From Oleiagrimonas soli (GTDB lineage Bacteria > Pseudomonadota > Gammaproteobacteria > Xanthomonadales > Rhodanobacteraceae): DNA of 64,000 bases. Each line of letters opens with the position of its first letter. Within the stretch, counting starts at the first letter, position 1. Below are positions 28,606-40,609 of the stretch, one piece after another. Below the pieces are notes generated by a model, which saw only the letters and a list, made by a program, of their open reading frames with translations, was not told where the DNA came from and ran no database searches. A program made the translations under genes and the position numbers. Where the stretch lies: NCBI RefSeq assembly GCF_000761445.1, contig NZ_KN196470.1, positions 2,374,347-2,438,346 of the forward strand, read 5' to 3'.

Positions 28606-29580
28606 ATGAACGCCACCAGCCTCCCCGCCGAACCCCGCGACAGCGATCAACGCGCCTTGCGCGATGCCCGCAACGACCGCCTCTTCCGTCTGATACTGAA
28701 GTGCTGCGCACTGCTGGTGCTGCTGACGCTGCTGGGCGCCGCCGCGTCGACCCTGTGGGGCGGTCGCGAAGTACTGTTCGGCCATACCTGGGAATTCCTG
28801 ACCACCTCGGACTGGAATCCGGTCGAGAACAAGTACGGTGCGCTGGGTCCGATCTTCGGCACGCTGGTGACCTCGATCATCGCCATCGTCATCGCGGTGC
28901 CGGTCAGCTTCGGCATCGCTCTGTTCCTCAGCGAGATCGCGCCGAGCTGGCTGCGCACGCCGGTCGCCACGGCCATCGAGCTGCTGGCGGCGATCCCGTC
29001 GATCATCTACGGCATGTGGGGCCTGTTCGTGTTCGTGCCCTTCATGGCCGATCACGTCGAACCCAAGCTCAGCGATACCCTGGGCCAGTTGCCGATCATC
29101 GGCGCGCTGTTCGACGGTCCGCCGCTGGGCCTGGGCATTCTCACCGCGGGCATCGTGCTGGCGGTGATGATCATCCCGTTCATCTCCTCGGTCATGCGCG
29201 AGGTCTTCCAGACCGTACCGACGCGACTGAAGGAATCGGCCTACGCGCTGGGCTCGACCAAGTGGGAAGTGGTCTGGGACATCATGCTGCCCTACACCCG
29301 CTCGGCGGTGATCGGCGGCATCTTCCTCGGTCTGGGCCGCGCACTGGGCGAGACCATGGCGGTCACCTTCGTGCTCGGCAATTCCTACGACATCCAGGCC
29401 TCCCTGCTGATGCCGGGCACCTCGATCTCCTCGTCCATCGCCAACGAATTCAACGAAGCGGTCGGCACGCACCGCTCGGCGCTGATCGCGCTCGGCTTCC
29501 TGCTGTTCGTGGTCACCTTCATCGTGCTGATGATCGCGCGCCTGATGCTGCGCCGCCTGTCGCGTCGGGAGGGCAACTGA
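28606..29580 (+). CDS. pstC: Phosphate ABC transporter permease PstC
   Basis: One of the two membrane channel subunits of the Pst importer. The 324 residues carry an N-terminal cytoplasmic stretch, a first helix near CCALLVLLTLLGAAA, and then five or so further membrane segments. The EAA loop that docks to PstB is ESAYALGSTKWEVVWDIMLP. GTLVTSIIAIVIAVPVSFGIALFLSEIAP is a typical PstC block. ATG at 28606 (a TTG six bases upstream is less likely). Two bases separate its stop from pstA. Confidence 0.95.
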   Translation: MNATSLPAEPRDSDQRALRDARNDRLFRLILKCCALLVLLTLLGAAASTLWGGREVLFGHTWEFLTTSDWNPVENKYGALGPIFGTLVTSIIAIVIAVPVSFGIALFLSEIAPSWLRTPVATAIELLAAIPSIIYGMWGLFVFVPFMADHVEPKLSDTLGQLPIIGALFDGPPLGLGILTAGIVLAVMIIPFISSVMREVFQTVPTRLKESAYALGSTKWEVVWDIMLPYTRSAVIGGIFLGLGRALGETMAVTFVLGNSYDIQASLLMPGTSISSSIANEFNEAVGTHRSALIALGFLLFVVTFIVLMIARLMLRRLSRREGN

Positions 29581-29582
29581 GC

Positions 29583-30449
29583 ATGGCCGCCATCTACCGC
29601 CGCCGCTACGCCACCAACTTCATCGCGCTCACGCTCAGCGGCATCGCCACGCTGATCGGCCTGACCTTCCTGGCCTGGATCCTGTGGATCACGCTCAGCC
29701 GCGGCTTCAGCGCCATCGGCGTGCCGCTGTTCACCAAGATCACCGCCTATGCCGACCAGGGCGGTCTGGCCAACGCCATCGTCGGCAGCTTGCTGATGGA
29801 CCTGCTGGCGATCCTGATCTGCGCGCCTGTCGGCGTGCTGGCCGGCACCTATCTGGCCGAGTATGCGCGCAAGACGCGCCTCGGCTCGATGATCCGCTTC
29901 CTCAACGACATCCTGCTGTCGGCGCCGTCGATCGTGCTGGGCCTGTTCGTGTACGTGATCGTGGTGCTGCCGATGACCTCGCTCAGCGGCGGCTCGGTCA
30001 GCTTCTCGGCGCTGGCCGGCTCCATCGCCCTGGCGCTGATCGGCTTGCCGGTGATCGTGCGCACCACCGACGAAATGCTGCAGTTGGTGCCCGGCACCTT
30101 GCGCGAAGCCGCGCTGTCGCTGGGCATCCCGCAGTGGAAATTGACCGTGCAGGTGCTGATGCGCGCGTCCGGCTCGGGCATCGCTACCGGCGTGCTGCTG
30201 GCGCTGGCGCGCCTGGCCGGCGAGACCGCGCCGCTGCTGTTCACCGCCTTCGGCAACAACTACATGGCCTACGGCCCGCTGGACAAGATGGCCAGCCTGC
30301 CGGTCGCCATCTACCAGTACACCAACGACCCCAACCCGGCGATGCACGCCATTGCCTGGGCCGGCGCGCTGCTGATCACGCTGTTCGTGCTGGCGCTGTC
30401 CCTGCTGACTCGACTGTTCTTCGCGCGCAAGAAGGTGAACCATGACTAG
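29583..30449 (+). CDS. pstA: Phosphate ABC transporter permease PstA
   Basis: The second channel subunit of the Pst importer, 288 residues with about six membrane helices. Recognisable are [27 protein letters not shown], the [16 protein letters not shown] helix, and the EAA docking loop [24 protein letters not shown] at 29583. Its 3' end overlaps pstB by eight bases, so translation is coupled. Confidence 0.95.
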   Translation: MAAIYRRRYATNFIALTLSGIATLIGLTFLAWILWITLSRGFSAIGVPLFTKITAYADQGGLANAIVGSLLMDLLAILICAPVGVLAGTYLAEYARKTRLGSMIRFLNDILLSAPSIVLGLFVYVIVVLPMTSLSGGSVSFSALAGSIALALIGLPVIVRTTDEMLQLVPGTLREAALSLGIPQWKLTVQVLMRASGSGIATGVLLALARLAGETAPLLFTAFGNNYMAYGPLDKMASLPVAIYQYTNDPNPAMHAIAWAGALLITLFVLALSLLTRLFFARKKVNHD

Positions 30450-31254
30450 CTTCGCCGCCACCCCGACCACCACGGCCGACGCCCAGACGACGACGGCGTC
30501 GCGCACCCGCATCCAAGTGCGCGGGCTGGACTTCCATTACAACGGTTTCCATGCCCTGAAGCAGATCAGCATGGACATCCCCGAGCGCAAGGTGACCGCG
30601 ATCATCGGTCCCTCGGGCTGCGGCAAGTCCACCCTGCTGCGCGTGTTCAACCGCATCTACGCGATCTACCCAGGCCTGACCGCGAGCGGCGAAGTGCTGC
30701 TGGACGGCGAGAACATCCTCGATCCGCGCTATTCCATGAACCGTCTGCGCAGCAAGGTCGGCATGGTGTTCCAGAAGCCCGTGCCGTTCCCGATGACCAT
30801 CTACGAGAACATCGCCTACGGCATCCGCCATCACGAGAAGCTCAAGCGCAAGGCGATGGACGAGCGTGTCGAGGAAGCCCTGCGCAGCGCGGCGCTGTGG
30901 GACGAGGTCAAGGACAAGCTCAAGCAGAGCGCGCTGGGCCTGTCCGGCGGTCAGCAGCAGCGCCTGTGCATCGCCCGCGGCATCGCCCTCAAGCCCGAAG
31001 TGCTGCTGCTGGACGAACCGACCTCGGCGCTGGACCCGATCGCGACCGGCCGCATTGAGCAGCTGATCGAGGAACTGAAGAAGACCTTCACCATCGTCAT
31101 CGTCACCCACAACATGCAGCAGGCGGCGCGCGTGTCCGACCACACTGCCTTCATGTACATGGGCGAACTGATCGAGTTCGGCAACACCGAGAAAATCTTC
31201 ACCAAGCCGGACAAGAAGCAGACCGAGGACTACATCACCGGCCGCTTCGGCTGA
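30442..31254 (+). CDS. pstB: Phosphate ABC transporter ATP-binding protein
   Basis: ATPase subunit that powers phosphate import. The 270 residues show Walker [10 protein letters not shown] (56-64), the PstB-specific [21 protein letters not shown] and [22 protein letters not shown] blocks, the signature [19 protein letters not shown], Walker [13 protein letters not shown] and the switch histidine in [14 protein letters not shown]. The first ~20 residues are a Thr/Ala-rich extension. It overlaps pstA by eight bases and precedes phoU. Confidence 0.97.
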   Translation: MTSFAATPTTTADAQTTTASRTRIQVRGLDFHYNGFHALKQISMDIPERKVTAIIGPSGCGKSTLLRVFNRIYAIYPGLTASGEVLLDGENILDPRYSMNRLRSKVGMVFQKPVPFPMTIYENIAYGIRHHEKLKRKAMDERVEEALRSAALWDEVKDKLKQSALGLSGGQQQRLCIARGIALKPEVLLLDEPTSALDPIATGRIEQLIEELKKTFTIVIVTHNMQQAARVSDHTAFMYMGELIEFGNTEKIFTKPDKKQTEDYITGRFG

Positions 31255-31301
31255 TTGAAGTACGCTGCCTGCGCACCGCGCGGACCACACGAGACGCTGC
31301 C

Positions 31302-32009
31302 ATGAATACCTCCACCGATCACATCATCAAGAGCTACGACCAGGAACTGGACCGTCTGCGCGGCGAGATCGTGCGCATGGGCGAACTGGCGGTCGCGCAG
31401 TTGGAAGCATCCATCGACGTGGTCGAGCGCCGCGACGAGCGCGCCGCCCAGCGCGTAGTCGACAACGACGACGCCATCGACACGATGGAACACGAGATCA
31501 GCCACGGCGTGGTGCGCCTGCTGGCGCTGCGCGCGCCGATGGCCAGCGACCTGCGCGCGGTGTTCTCGGCCCTGCGCGTGGCCTCCGACATCGAACGCAT
31601 CGGCGACTACGCCGCCAACGTGGCCAAGCGCTCGATCCCGCTGTCGATGGTCGCCCCGGTCTCGCCCGCGCACGGCCTGAAGCATCTGGCGCAGCTGGCC
31701 GCCGCCTCGGTGCGCAAGGTGCTCAACGCCTACCGCGAGGACGACGCCGACATGGCCTACGAGGTCTGGCGCGACGACGTCGACGTCGACGAAGCCTACA
31801 ACGCCCTGTTCCGCGAACTGCTGACCTACATGATGGAAGATCCGCGCAGCATCACGTCCTGCACGCATCTGCTGTTCATGGCCAAGAACATCGAACGCAT
31901 CGGCGACCACGCCACCAACATCGCCGAGAACATCTGGTTCGTGGTCAAGGGCGAACCGCTGGAAGCGCCGCGCAAGAAGGGCGACGAGCCCCACGTCACC
32001 CACGAGTAA
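31302..32009 (+). CDS. phoU: Phosphate-signalling negative regulator PhoU
   Basis: A 235-residue two-bundle helical protein that binds metals, links PstB to the PhoR kinase and keeps the Pho regulon off when phosphate is ample. Two PhoU repeats are visible, each with a metal-binding ExxxD-type motif: SALRVASDIERIGDYAANVAKR in the first and LLFMAKNIERIGDHATNIAENI in the second. ATG at 31302, 47 bases after pstB. Last gene of the pst operon. Confidence 0.96.
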   Translation: MNTSTDHIIKSYDQELDRLRGEIVRMGELAVAQLEASIDVVERRDERAAQRVVDNDDAIDTMEHEISHGVVRLLALRAPMASDLRAVFSALRVASDIERIGDYAANVAKRSIPLSMVAPVSPAHGLKHLAQLAAASVRKVLNAYREDDADMAYEVWRDDVDVDEAYNALFRELLTYMMEDPRSITSCTHLLFMAKNIERIGDHATNIAENIWFVVKGEPLEAPRKKGDEPHVTHE

Positions 32010-32016
32010 CGCGATG

Positions 32017-32047
32017 CCGCGACGCGTCCTACCAGGGCGCGTCGCGG
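32017..32047. terminator. Hairpin after phoU
   Basis: Perfect 10-bp arms CCGCGACGCG / CGCGTCGCGG with an 11-base loop, between phoU and the convergent small membrane-protein gene, whose stop codon lies in the loop. There is no T-run, so it is a likely bidirectional barrier. Confidence 0.55.
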
Positions 32048-32316
32048 TTGGCGTCGCGCGCCGCCCGGCGCGTCTTCACGCCGAACATCATGCCGTAGAT
32101 GCTGATCAGCAGCCACGCGCCTTCCAGCAGGAAGGCCGACAGGTTGAACTCGCCGAACACCAGCGAAATCAGCACGCCGAGTGCACCCAGCGCATTCATC
32201 AGCTGATAGACCATGCGGTGCCCGTGCAGCTTCTGCGCCTGCAGCAGGAAGAACGCCAGCAGCACCAGCGCCACGCCGATCAGGCCAACCCAGACGTGCC
32301 AGGGTAGAAAGCTCAT
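32029..32316 (-). CDS. Small inner-membrane protein (CBU_0592-like)
   Basis: A 95-residue integral membrane protein with three hydrophobic helices (HVWVGLIGVALVLLAFFLLQAQ, LMNALGALGVLISLVFGEFNLSAFLLEG and AWLLISIYGMMFG) and a short basic tail. The pattern around GNRMVYQLMN...GALGV resembles the CBU_0592-like family of unknown role. It is convergent with phoU. ATG at 32316. Confidence 0.75.
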   Translation of the reverse strand: MSFLPWHVWVGLIGVALVLLAFFLLQAQKLHGHRMVYQLMNALGALGVLISLVFGEFNLSAFLLEGAWLLISIYGMMFGVKTRRAARDANRDAPW

Positions 32317-32330
32317 GTGCGCATCCTCGC

Positions 32331-32705
32331 TTAGATGGGGCCACCCTCATCATGCCGCTGCGGCTTCGAGCGCGCCAGCCTCGAGTGGGACGTCGCCGGA
32401 GACAACCACTGCCGCAGCGCATGAGACAACTCCCACTGCTCGAAACCCGGGGTGCGGATCGAGCCGTCTTCGGCAAGCGACGAAAAATTGAAGCCTTCCT
32501 CGACGTCTTCGTAGTACAGGTAGACCTCGCCCATACGCGCCACCAGAAAGACACTTTCAGTTTGGCCGAAACGCAGGATGGGCGCTGTCCGCAACGGGAT
32601 GCGGCAACGCGCGAAGCATTCCCGCCATCGAGGCTCGCACGCAAGGAGCTGTTCGGCGATCAGCGCTTCCAGCGCTTCGGCTCGAATGGGCGCCCAGTCC
32701 TGCAT
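32331..32705 (-). CDS. Hypothetical protein
   Basis: A 124-residue soluble protein starting at ATG 32705 (MQDWAPIRAEALEALIAEQL). A two-cysteine segment (LACEPRWRECFARCRIPLR) is followed by beta-strand-like stretches TAPILRFGQTESVFLVARMGEVYLYYEDVEEGFNFSSLAEDG and a final HALRQWLSPATSHSRL tail. I recognise no family. It lies 14 bases after the rlmB stop on the same strand, so it is probably the last gene of the rnr-rlmB unit. Function unknown. Confidence 0.7.
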   Translation of the reverse strand: MQDWAPIRAEALEALIAEQLLACEPRWRECFARCRIPLRTAPILRFGQTESVFLVARMGEVYLYYEDVEEGFNFSSLAEDGSIRTPGFEQWELSHALRQWLSPATSHSRLARSKPQRHDEGGPI

Positions 32706-32719
32706 CCGCGAACTCGGCG

Positions 32720-33463
32720 TCAGCCGCGCCGCTGACGCAGCGCCTCGAACAGCGCGATGCCGGCGCTGACCGAAACATTGAGACTTTCCATCGCGCCCGG
32801 CATCGGGATGCGCGCCAGGAAATCGCAGGTCTCGCGGGTCAGACGGCGCATGCCCTCGCCTTCGCTGCCCAGCACCAGCGCGCACGGTCCCTTGAGGTCG
32901 ATGTCGTACAGGTCGGTCTCGGCTTCGCCGGCAAAGCCGGTGAGCCACACGCCGGCATCCTTCAACGTGCGCAAGGCACGCGCCAGGTTGGTCGCCGCCA
33001 CCAGCGGCACACGGTCGGCGCCGCCGGCCGAGGCGCGACGTACCACCGGCGTCATGCCGACGGCGCGATCCTTGGGCACGATCACCGCCGTCGCCGAGGC
33101 CGCCGCCGCGCTGCGCAAGCACGCGCCGAGATTGTGCGGATCGGTCACGCCATCCAGCACCAGGAACAGCGCGCCGGGGCCCGCCTGCTCGGCCATTTCG
33201 GCCAGTTCCTGCTCGCCCAGCGGCTCCGGCGCGGCGTAGCTGGCCGCCACGCCCTGGTGCCGCGCGCCGTCGGCGACGCGATCGAGCTGATCGCGTGCGC
33301 ACTCGGTCACAGCGATACCTTGCTTACGCGCACGCGCGGCCAGTTCGGCCACGCGCGCATTGCGCGCACCGCGCTCGATGCGCAGCTCGCGCACCCGCTC
33401 GGCATCGTTATCCAGAGCGCCGTCGACCGGGTTGATGCCGACGATCCAGGTGGTGTTGCTCAT
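32720..33463 (-). CDS. rlmB: 23S rRNA (guanosine-2'-O-)-methyltransferase RlmB
   Basis: A SPOUT (trefoil-knot) methyltransferase that modifies G2251 of 23S rRNA. The 247 residues have the N-terminal substrate-binding domain (WIVGINPVDGALDN..RVRELRIERGARNARVAEL) and the three SpoU motifs: LVLDGVTDPHNLGACLRSAAA, LVLGSEGEGMRRL and IPMPGAMESLNVSVSAGIALFE. ATG at 33463 overlaps the rnr stop by four bases, the common proteobacterial rnr-rlmB pair. Confidence 0.96.
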   Translation of the reverse strand: MSNTTWIVGINPVDGALDNDAERVRELRIERGARNARVAELAARARKQGIAVTECARDQLDRVADGARHQGVAASYAAPEPLGEQELAEMAEQAGPGALFLVLDGVTDPHNLGACLRSAAAASATAVIVPKDRAVGMTPVVRRASAGGADRVPLVAATNLARALRTLKDAGVWLTGFAGEAETDLYDIDLKGPCALVLGSEGEGMRRLTRETCDFLARIPMPGAMESLNVSVSAGIALFEALRQRRG

Positions 33464-35919
33464 GTCTTGCGGCTCCCGCGCTTGCCGGCCGCGCGCTTCG
33501 ACGCGGGCCGTTTCTTGCTATCGGCTTTCGCCTTGGATGTGGATTTGGTCTTGCTCTTCGCCTTCGGCTTGGCCTTGGCGTTCTTCGACGCCCGCGACGG
33601 ATGGACATCCGCATGATGCGACTTCGCGGGACCGCCACGCTTGCGCTCGCCGCCGTCACGCTCACCGGAGCCAGCGCCGTCGTCCAGCAGGCGGAAGTCG
33701 ATCTTGCGATCTTCCATGCTGGCGCGCAGCACCTGCACACGCACGCGATCGCCCAGGCGGAAGATGCGCCCGCTGCGCTCGCCCTTCATCAGACGACGCT
33801 CGACATCGAAGTGATAATAGTCGTTCGGCAGCTGGCTGACATGCACCAGTCCCGACACGCCGTGCCCGTCCAGTTCCACGAACAGGCCGAACGACGTCAC
33901 GCCGGTCACGCGACCGTCGAACGCATCGCCGACGTGCTTCTCCATCCAGGCGCACTTCAGGCGCTCGTCGACGGCGCGTTCGGCTTCCTCCGCGCGACGT
34001 TCGCGCTGCGAACAGTGCGCGGCCATCTTCGCCATCTGCTCTTCGGAGTAGGTGTAGTGCTTCGGCTTGCCCTTGCGCAGCGCGTAGCGGATCGCGCGAT
34101 GCACCAGCAGGTCCGGATAGCGGCGGATCGGCGAAGTGAAGTGCGCGTAGGCATCCAGCGACAGACCGAAATGGCCGTGGTTCTGCGGCAGGTACACGGC
34201 CAGGCTCATCGAACGCAGCAGCACCGACTGGATCAGCTCGAATTCGGCGTTGTCGCGCACTTTCTTCAGCAGCTTGTCGTAGTCGCCCGGATGCAGCTTC
34301 TCCAGCGGCGGCAGCGGCAGCTTGTACTGACGCAGGAATTCCTGCAGGTCCTCGTACTTGTCCGCCGGCGGCGACGCATGCACGCGGAACAACGCGGGAA
34401 TCTTCTTGCTTTCGAGAAACTTCGCCGCCTGCACGTTGGCCGCGATCATGCATTCCTCGATCAGCTTGTGCGCATCGTTGCGCGGCGTGACCTCGACCTG
34501 GTTCACCTCGCCCTTGGCATCGAGGCGGAACTTGGCTTCGTGCGTGTCGAACTCGATCGCGCCACGGCGGCGACGCTGACCGTCCAGCGCCTTGTACAGC
34601 GCGTGCAGATCTTCCAGCACCGGCAGATGCGCGGACAGACGCTTGCGCGTGGCCGCGTGCTGCTCGCCGACGGCCTGCCACACCTCGTCGTAGGTCAGCC
34701 GCGCGTGCGAGCGCATCACGCCCTCGTAGAAGCGCGAACGGGTGACCTCGCCGCGCGCGCTGACGCTCATGTCGCAGACCAGACACAGGCGATCCACGTC
34801 CGGGTTCAGCGAGCACAGGCCGTTGGACAGCGCCTCGGGCAGCATCGGCACCACGAAACCCGGGAAATAGGTCGAGGTGCTGCGTTCATAGGCTTCGCCA
34901 TCCAGCGCCGTGCCCGGGCGCGTGTAGTGCGCCACATCGGCGATCGCGACCAGCAGCCGCCAGCCGCCGCCGCGCTTGGGCTGGGCATAGACGGCATCGT
35001 CGAAATCCTTGGAGTCGTCGCCGTCGATGGTGACCAGCGGCAGACCGCGCAAGTCGGTGCGCCCGGCCAGATCGCTGTCGCGCACCTCGACCGGCATGTT
35101 CTCGACTTCGCCGATCACCGGCTGCGGCCATTCGTGCGGCAGGTCGTGCTGGGCGATGGCGACTTCCACCAGCAGCGACGGCTTCAGCCGCTCGCCGAGC
35201 ACACTGACGATGGCGCCGATGGGGCCGCGCTTGCTGTTCGGCGGCTCGGTGATCTCGGCGATCACCACCTGCCCGGCGCGCGCGCCGTTGCAGCGGTCGG
35301 GCGGGATCAACACGTCCTGATGCACGCGGTCGTCGTCGGGCACCACCACGGTGATGCCGCGCTCGGTCACCACGCGACCGACGATGCGCGAGAAGCGCCG
35401 TTCCAGCACCTCGGCAATGGCGCCCTTGCGGCGGCCGCGACGGTCGACGCTGACGATGCTGGCCAGCACGCGGTCGCCGTGCAGCACCTTGCGCATCTCG
35501 AACGGCGACAGATACAGATCCGGACTGCCGTCATCCGGACGCAGGAAGCCGTAGCCGTCGGCGTTGGCGAGCACTTCGCCGGCCAGCAGATCGAGCTTGC
35601 GCGCCACGCCGTAGCCGTCGCGCCGGGTGCGTAACAGCTGGCCGTCGCGCACCATCGCGCCCAGACGCTTGTCCAGGGCCTGCTGGTCGACTTCGTCGGT
35701 CAGGTCCAGCGCCTCGGCGATGGCCTCCTCGCGCATCAGTTCGCCGCGCGCTTCCAGCAGCGCCAGAATCGCCTCGCGGCTGGGAATCGGGCGCGCATAG
35801 CGCTGCGCCTCGCGCTCGGCCCAAGGATCGGACGGCGCGCCGCCTTGCGGGGCGGAACCCGGCGCGGCGCCGGCCTGTTTGCCGGAACCCTTGCCGGGTC
35901 GTGTTTTCTTGTTGGTCAC
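33460..35919 (-). CDS. rnr: Ribonuclease R
   Basis: A processive 3'-5' exoribonuclease that degrades structured RNA, including rRNA in quality control. The 819 residues contain an N-terminal helix-turn-helix/cold-shock region (about 45-260), then the RNB catalytic domain with the metal-binding DGDDSKDFDDAVYA, and an S1 domain (GRVTGVTSFGLFVELDGHGVSGLVHVSQL). A Lys/Arg-rich tail of ~70 residues (about 750-819) is typical of RNase R and contacts ribosomes. Start GTG at 35919. Coupled to rlmB. Confidence 0.96.
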   Translation of the reverse strand: MTNKKTRPGKGSGKQAGAAPGSAPQGGAPSDPWAEREAQRYARPIPSREAILALLEARGELMREEAIAEALDLTDEVDQQALDKRLGAMVRDGQLLRTRRDGYGVARKLDLLAGEVLANADGYGFLRPDDGSPDLYLSPFEMRKVLHGDRVLASIVSVDRRGRRKGAIAEVLERRFSRIVGRVVTERGITVVVPDDDRVHQDVLIPPDRCNGARAGQVVIAEITEPPNSKRGPIGAIVSVLGERLKPSLLVEVAIAQHDLPHEWPQPVIGEVENMPVEVRDSDLAGRTDLRGLPLVTIDGDDSKDFDDAVYAQPKRGGGWRLLVAIADVAHYTRPGTALDGEAYERSTSTYFPGFVVPMLPEALSNGLCSLNPDVDRLCLVCDMSVSARGEVTRSRFYEGVMRSHARLTYDEVWQAVGEQHAATRKRLSAHLPVLEDLHALYKALDGQRRRRGAIEFDTHEAKFRLDAKGEVNQVEVTPRNDAHKLIEECMIAANVQAAKFLESKKIPALFRVHASPPADKYEDLQEFLRQYKLPLPPLEKLHPGDYDKLLKKVRDNAEFELIQSVLLRSMSLAVYLPQNHGHFGLSLDAYAHFTSPIRRYPDLLVHRAIRYALRKGKPKHYTYSEEQMAKMAAHCSQRERRAEEAERAVDERLKCAWMEKHVGDAFDGRVTGVTSFGLFVELDGHGVSGLVHVSQLPNDYYHFDVERRLMKGERSGRIFRLGDRVRVQVLRASMEDRKIDFRLLDDGAGSGERDGGERKRGGPAKSHHADVHPSRASKNAKAKPKAKSKTKSTSKAKADSKKRPASKRAAGKRGSRKT

Positions 35920-36042
35920 AACATTTCCTTGTGGGGTGATCCGCCGCCGTTCATGAAGAAAGTCGGCATGCGGATGTTGACAATCGGGCGTCAGGTGCCT
36001 ATCTTACGCGGCTCGCAGCGCCGGTGGCGTTGCCCGCACCTT

Positions 36043-36127
<85 letters not shown>

Positions 36128-36175
36128 ATTTCAAGGTAACGCGACGCTCACATCCAGTCCCGATACCGCCCTGAG

Positions 36176-36200
36176 AACCCCGCCTCGTGCGGGGTTTTTA
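36176..36200 (+). terminator. Terminator after tRNA-Leu
   Basis: Stem AACCCCGC / GCGGGGTT with loop CTCGT, running into TTTTTAG: a standard intrinsic terminator for the tRNA transcript. Confidence 0.8.
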
Positions 36201-36219
36201 GTATCCGCGATTCGGCGCC

Positions 36220-36654
36220 TCAAGCGTCACGCCCGGAAGCATCCAGCGTCGCCTTCAGCTCGACCATGTTGCCCTCCGGATCGTACAGGTACAGCGACGG
36301 TCCGTGGCCCTGCGCACCGTAGCGCTGACCGGACTCGCCGATACGCACGTCATGAGCCTGCAAATGCGCCACGATGGCCGACTCGTGGAACGGGTCCACG
36401 CGCAGACACAGGTGATCCATGTTGTGCGCCTCCTTGCCCGGCGCCGCGCCGCCCTGGCGGCCGATCCGGCCATCCACGCTGACCAAGTCAATCAGGCTGC
36501 TGCCGGCACGCAGCTGCAGCAGACCGATGTCCTCCTGCCAGCGTTCGGCGACGCAGCCCAGCACCTCGCAGTAGAACCGCCGCATGCGGTCAAGATCGCG
36601 CACGCGCAGGACCACGTGGTCGATCTGGGCGAGTACAAACGGCGCATCGGCCAT
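36220..36654 (-). CDS. VOC-superfamily (glyoxalase/bleomycin-resistance-like) protein
   Basis: A 144-residue vicinal-oxygen-chelate protein built of two beta-alpha-beta-beta-beta modules. Probable metal ligands are His13 (QIDHVVLRV), His81 (NMDHLCLRV) and Glu132 (GNMVELKA). The segment GPSLYLYDPEGNMVELKA is the usual C-terminal VOC signature. Members include glyoxalases, dioxygenases and antibiotic-sequestering proteins; the substrate cannot be told. ATG at 36654, upstream of and divergent from the glycine riboswitch. Confidence 0.88.
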   Translation of the reverse strand: MADAPFVLAQIDHVVLRVRDLDRMRRFYCEVLGCVAERWQEDIGLLQLRAGSSLIDLVSVDGRIGRQGGAAPGKEAHNMDHLCLRVDPFHESAIVAHLQAHDVRIGESGQRYGAQGHGPSLYLYDPEGNMVELKATLDASGRDA

Positions 36655-36793
36655 GGGACGTCTCCGGCGGCGCGGTCAGGCGTTCATGATGCGGGGTGGG
36701 CGATGAACCTGTCCACACCGGCACGCGCGAAAAGACACCCGCAACCGGCGAAAAATCCGCCGCCGCACGGTATACTCCGCGCTTGTAACACCC

Positions 36794-36991
36794 GGTGGGA
36801 GAAGCGGGGCAACCCGCTGCCGAAGGCGCAACGCCCGTAATCGCTCAGGCTCCCGTACCACCGCCGCGAAACGACGCACCGGAACCTCGGCGCGCACGCC
36901 GCGAACACTCTGGAGAGACCGGTTCGATCCGGCGCCGAAGGGGCACGAAGCGCACCGCGCTTTCAAACTCTCAGGCAAAAGGACAGAGGGG
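36794..36991 (+). promoter_or_regulatory. Tandem glycine riboswitch upstream of gcvP
   Basis: Two glycine aptamers in tandem. The first begins GGTGGGAGAAG and holds CCGAAGGCGCAA and CGCTCAGGC..ACCACC. The second begins CTCTGGAGAGACC and holds GCCGAAGGGGCACGAAG and CTCAGGCAAAAGGACAGAGG. These are the conserved elements of the gcvT/glycine motif. The gcvP start codon lies ~135 bases downstream. Glycine binding would be expected to raise gcvP expression. Confidence 0.92.
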
Positions 36992-37127
36992 CGCGCAACG
37001 AAACATCCGCAGGATGCGTTTTGGCGTCACGTCCGCGCAAGCGGGCCGTCCGGCGAGTCGCGCCGGCACGACGACCGGAACGATCCGCGGAGTTTCATCG
37101 ACCGCCGCCATCTCCGGACCGTTCGCC

Positions 37128-40001
<2,874 letters not shown>

Positions 40002-40031
40002 GTTTTTTACACTTCGGAGTCTTTCCGACAG

Positions 40032-40057
40032 CGCGGGCCTTCGGGCCCGCGTTTTTT
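40032..40057 (+). terminator. gcvP terminator
   Basis: Stem CGCGGGCC / GGCCCGCG with a TTCG tetraloop followed by six Ts: a strong intrinsic terminator. Confidence 0.9.
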
Positions 40058-40089
40058 GTGCCGCTCACTCGTACCACTTCCCACCCACC

Positions 40090-40244
40090 GTCATCCCGGC
40101 GAACGCCGGACAAGCGCGTAGCGCGCAGAACGTCCGAAGGACGGCCCCGGAGGGGCGAGCGAAGCGAGTAACCCAGCGCCTTTCTGCCCTTCAACTTTCA
40201 TCGCGCAACTGAAGTCACTGGATTCCTGCCTCCGCAGGAATGAC
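40090..40244. repeat. Multi-hairpin dispersed repeat, copy A
   Basis: A 155-bp element with terminal inverted ends (GTCATCCCGGCG at the left, CGCAGGAATGAC at the right). The left half is a chain of small hairpins: CCGGCG-AA-CGCCGG, GCGC-GTA-GCGC, CGTCC-GAA-GGACG and CCCC-GGA-GGGG. The right end is the unit GTCATTCCTGCG..GCAGGAATCCAGTGACTT read on the minus strand. A second copy lies at 61818-61957, with single units at 41262 and 52956. Probably a REP/MITE-type element. Confidence 0.85.
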
Positions 40245-40344
40245 GAACGATGCGTCGTGCTTGCAGTGCGACGACGATGCCCCTGATGTGCGTGGGAAGA
40301 ATCCCAGGCCGTGCCTATCAAACTTTACCCTTAGCACCTTGAGG

Positions 40345-40362
40345 TATAACATCCGTTATAAC
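40345..40362. promoter_or_regulatory. Toxin-antitoxin operator/promoter
   Basis: TATAAC-ATCC-GTTATA is a perfect inverted repeat at 40345-40360, and TATAAC recurs at 40357-40362 as a direct repeat. It lies 22 bases before the antitoxin ATG and probably overlaps the -10. AbrB-type antitoxins usually repress their own operons at such palindromes. Confidence 0.55.
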
Positions 40363-40381
40363 TCTCACGAGCGGCATCGCC

Positions 40382-40603
40382 ATGAAACTCAAGATCACCA
40401 GCATCGGCAACTCCTCCGGCGTGATCCTGCCCAAGGACCTGCTGGCCCGGCTGCGCCTGCAAAAAGGCGACGAACTCTACGCCGTGGAGACACCTGACGG
40501 CATCAAGCTGACTGCGTACGACCCGGAGCTGGCGGCGCAGATGGACGTGGCCGAGGAAGTCATGCGCAAGCGGCGTACCTTGCTGCACAAACTGGCCCAG
40601 TGA
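40382..40603 (+). CDS. AbrB/MazE-type antitoxin
   Basis: A 73-residue DNA-binding antitoxin. The N-terminal ~45 residues form a swapped-hairpin AbrB domain (KLKITSIGNSSGVILPKDLLARLRLQKGDELYAVETPDGIKL), followed by a short helical tail (AEEVMRKRRTLLHKLAQ) that would wrap the toxin. Six bases separate it from the Doc-like toxin gene. It probably neutralises that toxin and represses the pair at the palindrome upstream (inference from family behaviour). Confidence 0.88.
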   Translation: MKLKITSIGNSSGVILPKDLLARLRLQKGDELYAVETPDGIKLTAYDPELAAQMDVAEEVMRKRRTLLHKLAQ

Positions 40604-40609
40604 TCCGCC

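Noticed and set aside
36655-36793. Protein-coding frame running through the glycine riboswitch
   Set aside because: The open frame reads through aptamer elements with no codon bias; the conserved aptamer sequence explains it.
40090-40244. CRISPR-like repeat
   Set aside because: The units are not regularly spaced with unique spacers, there is no cas gene, and they are hairpin-type dispersed repeats.
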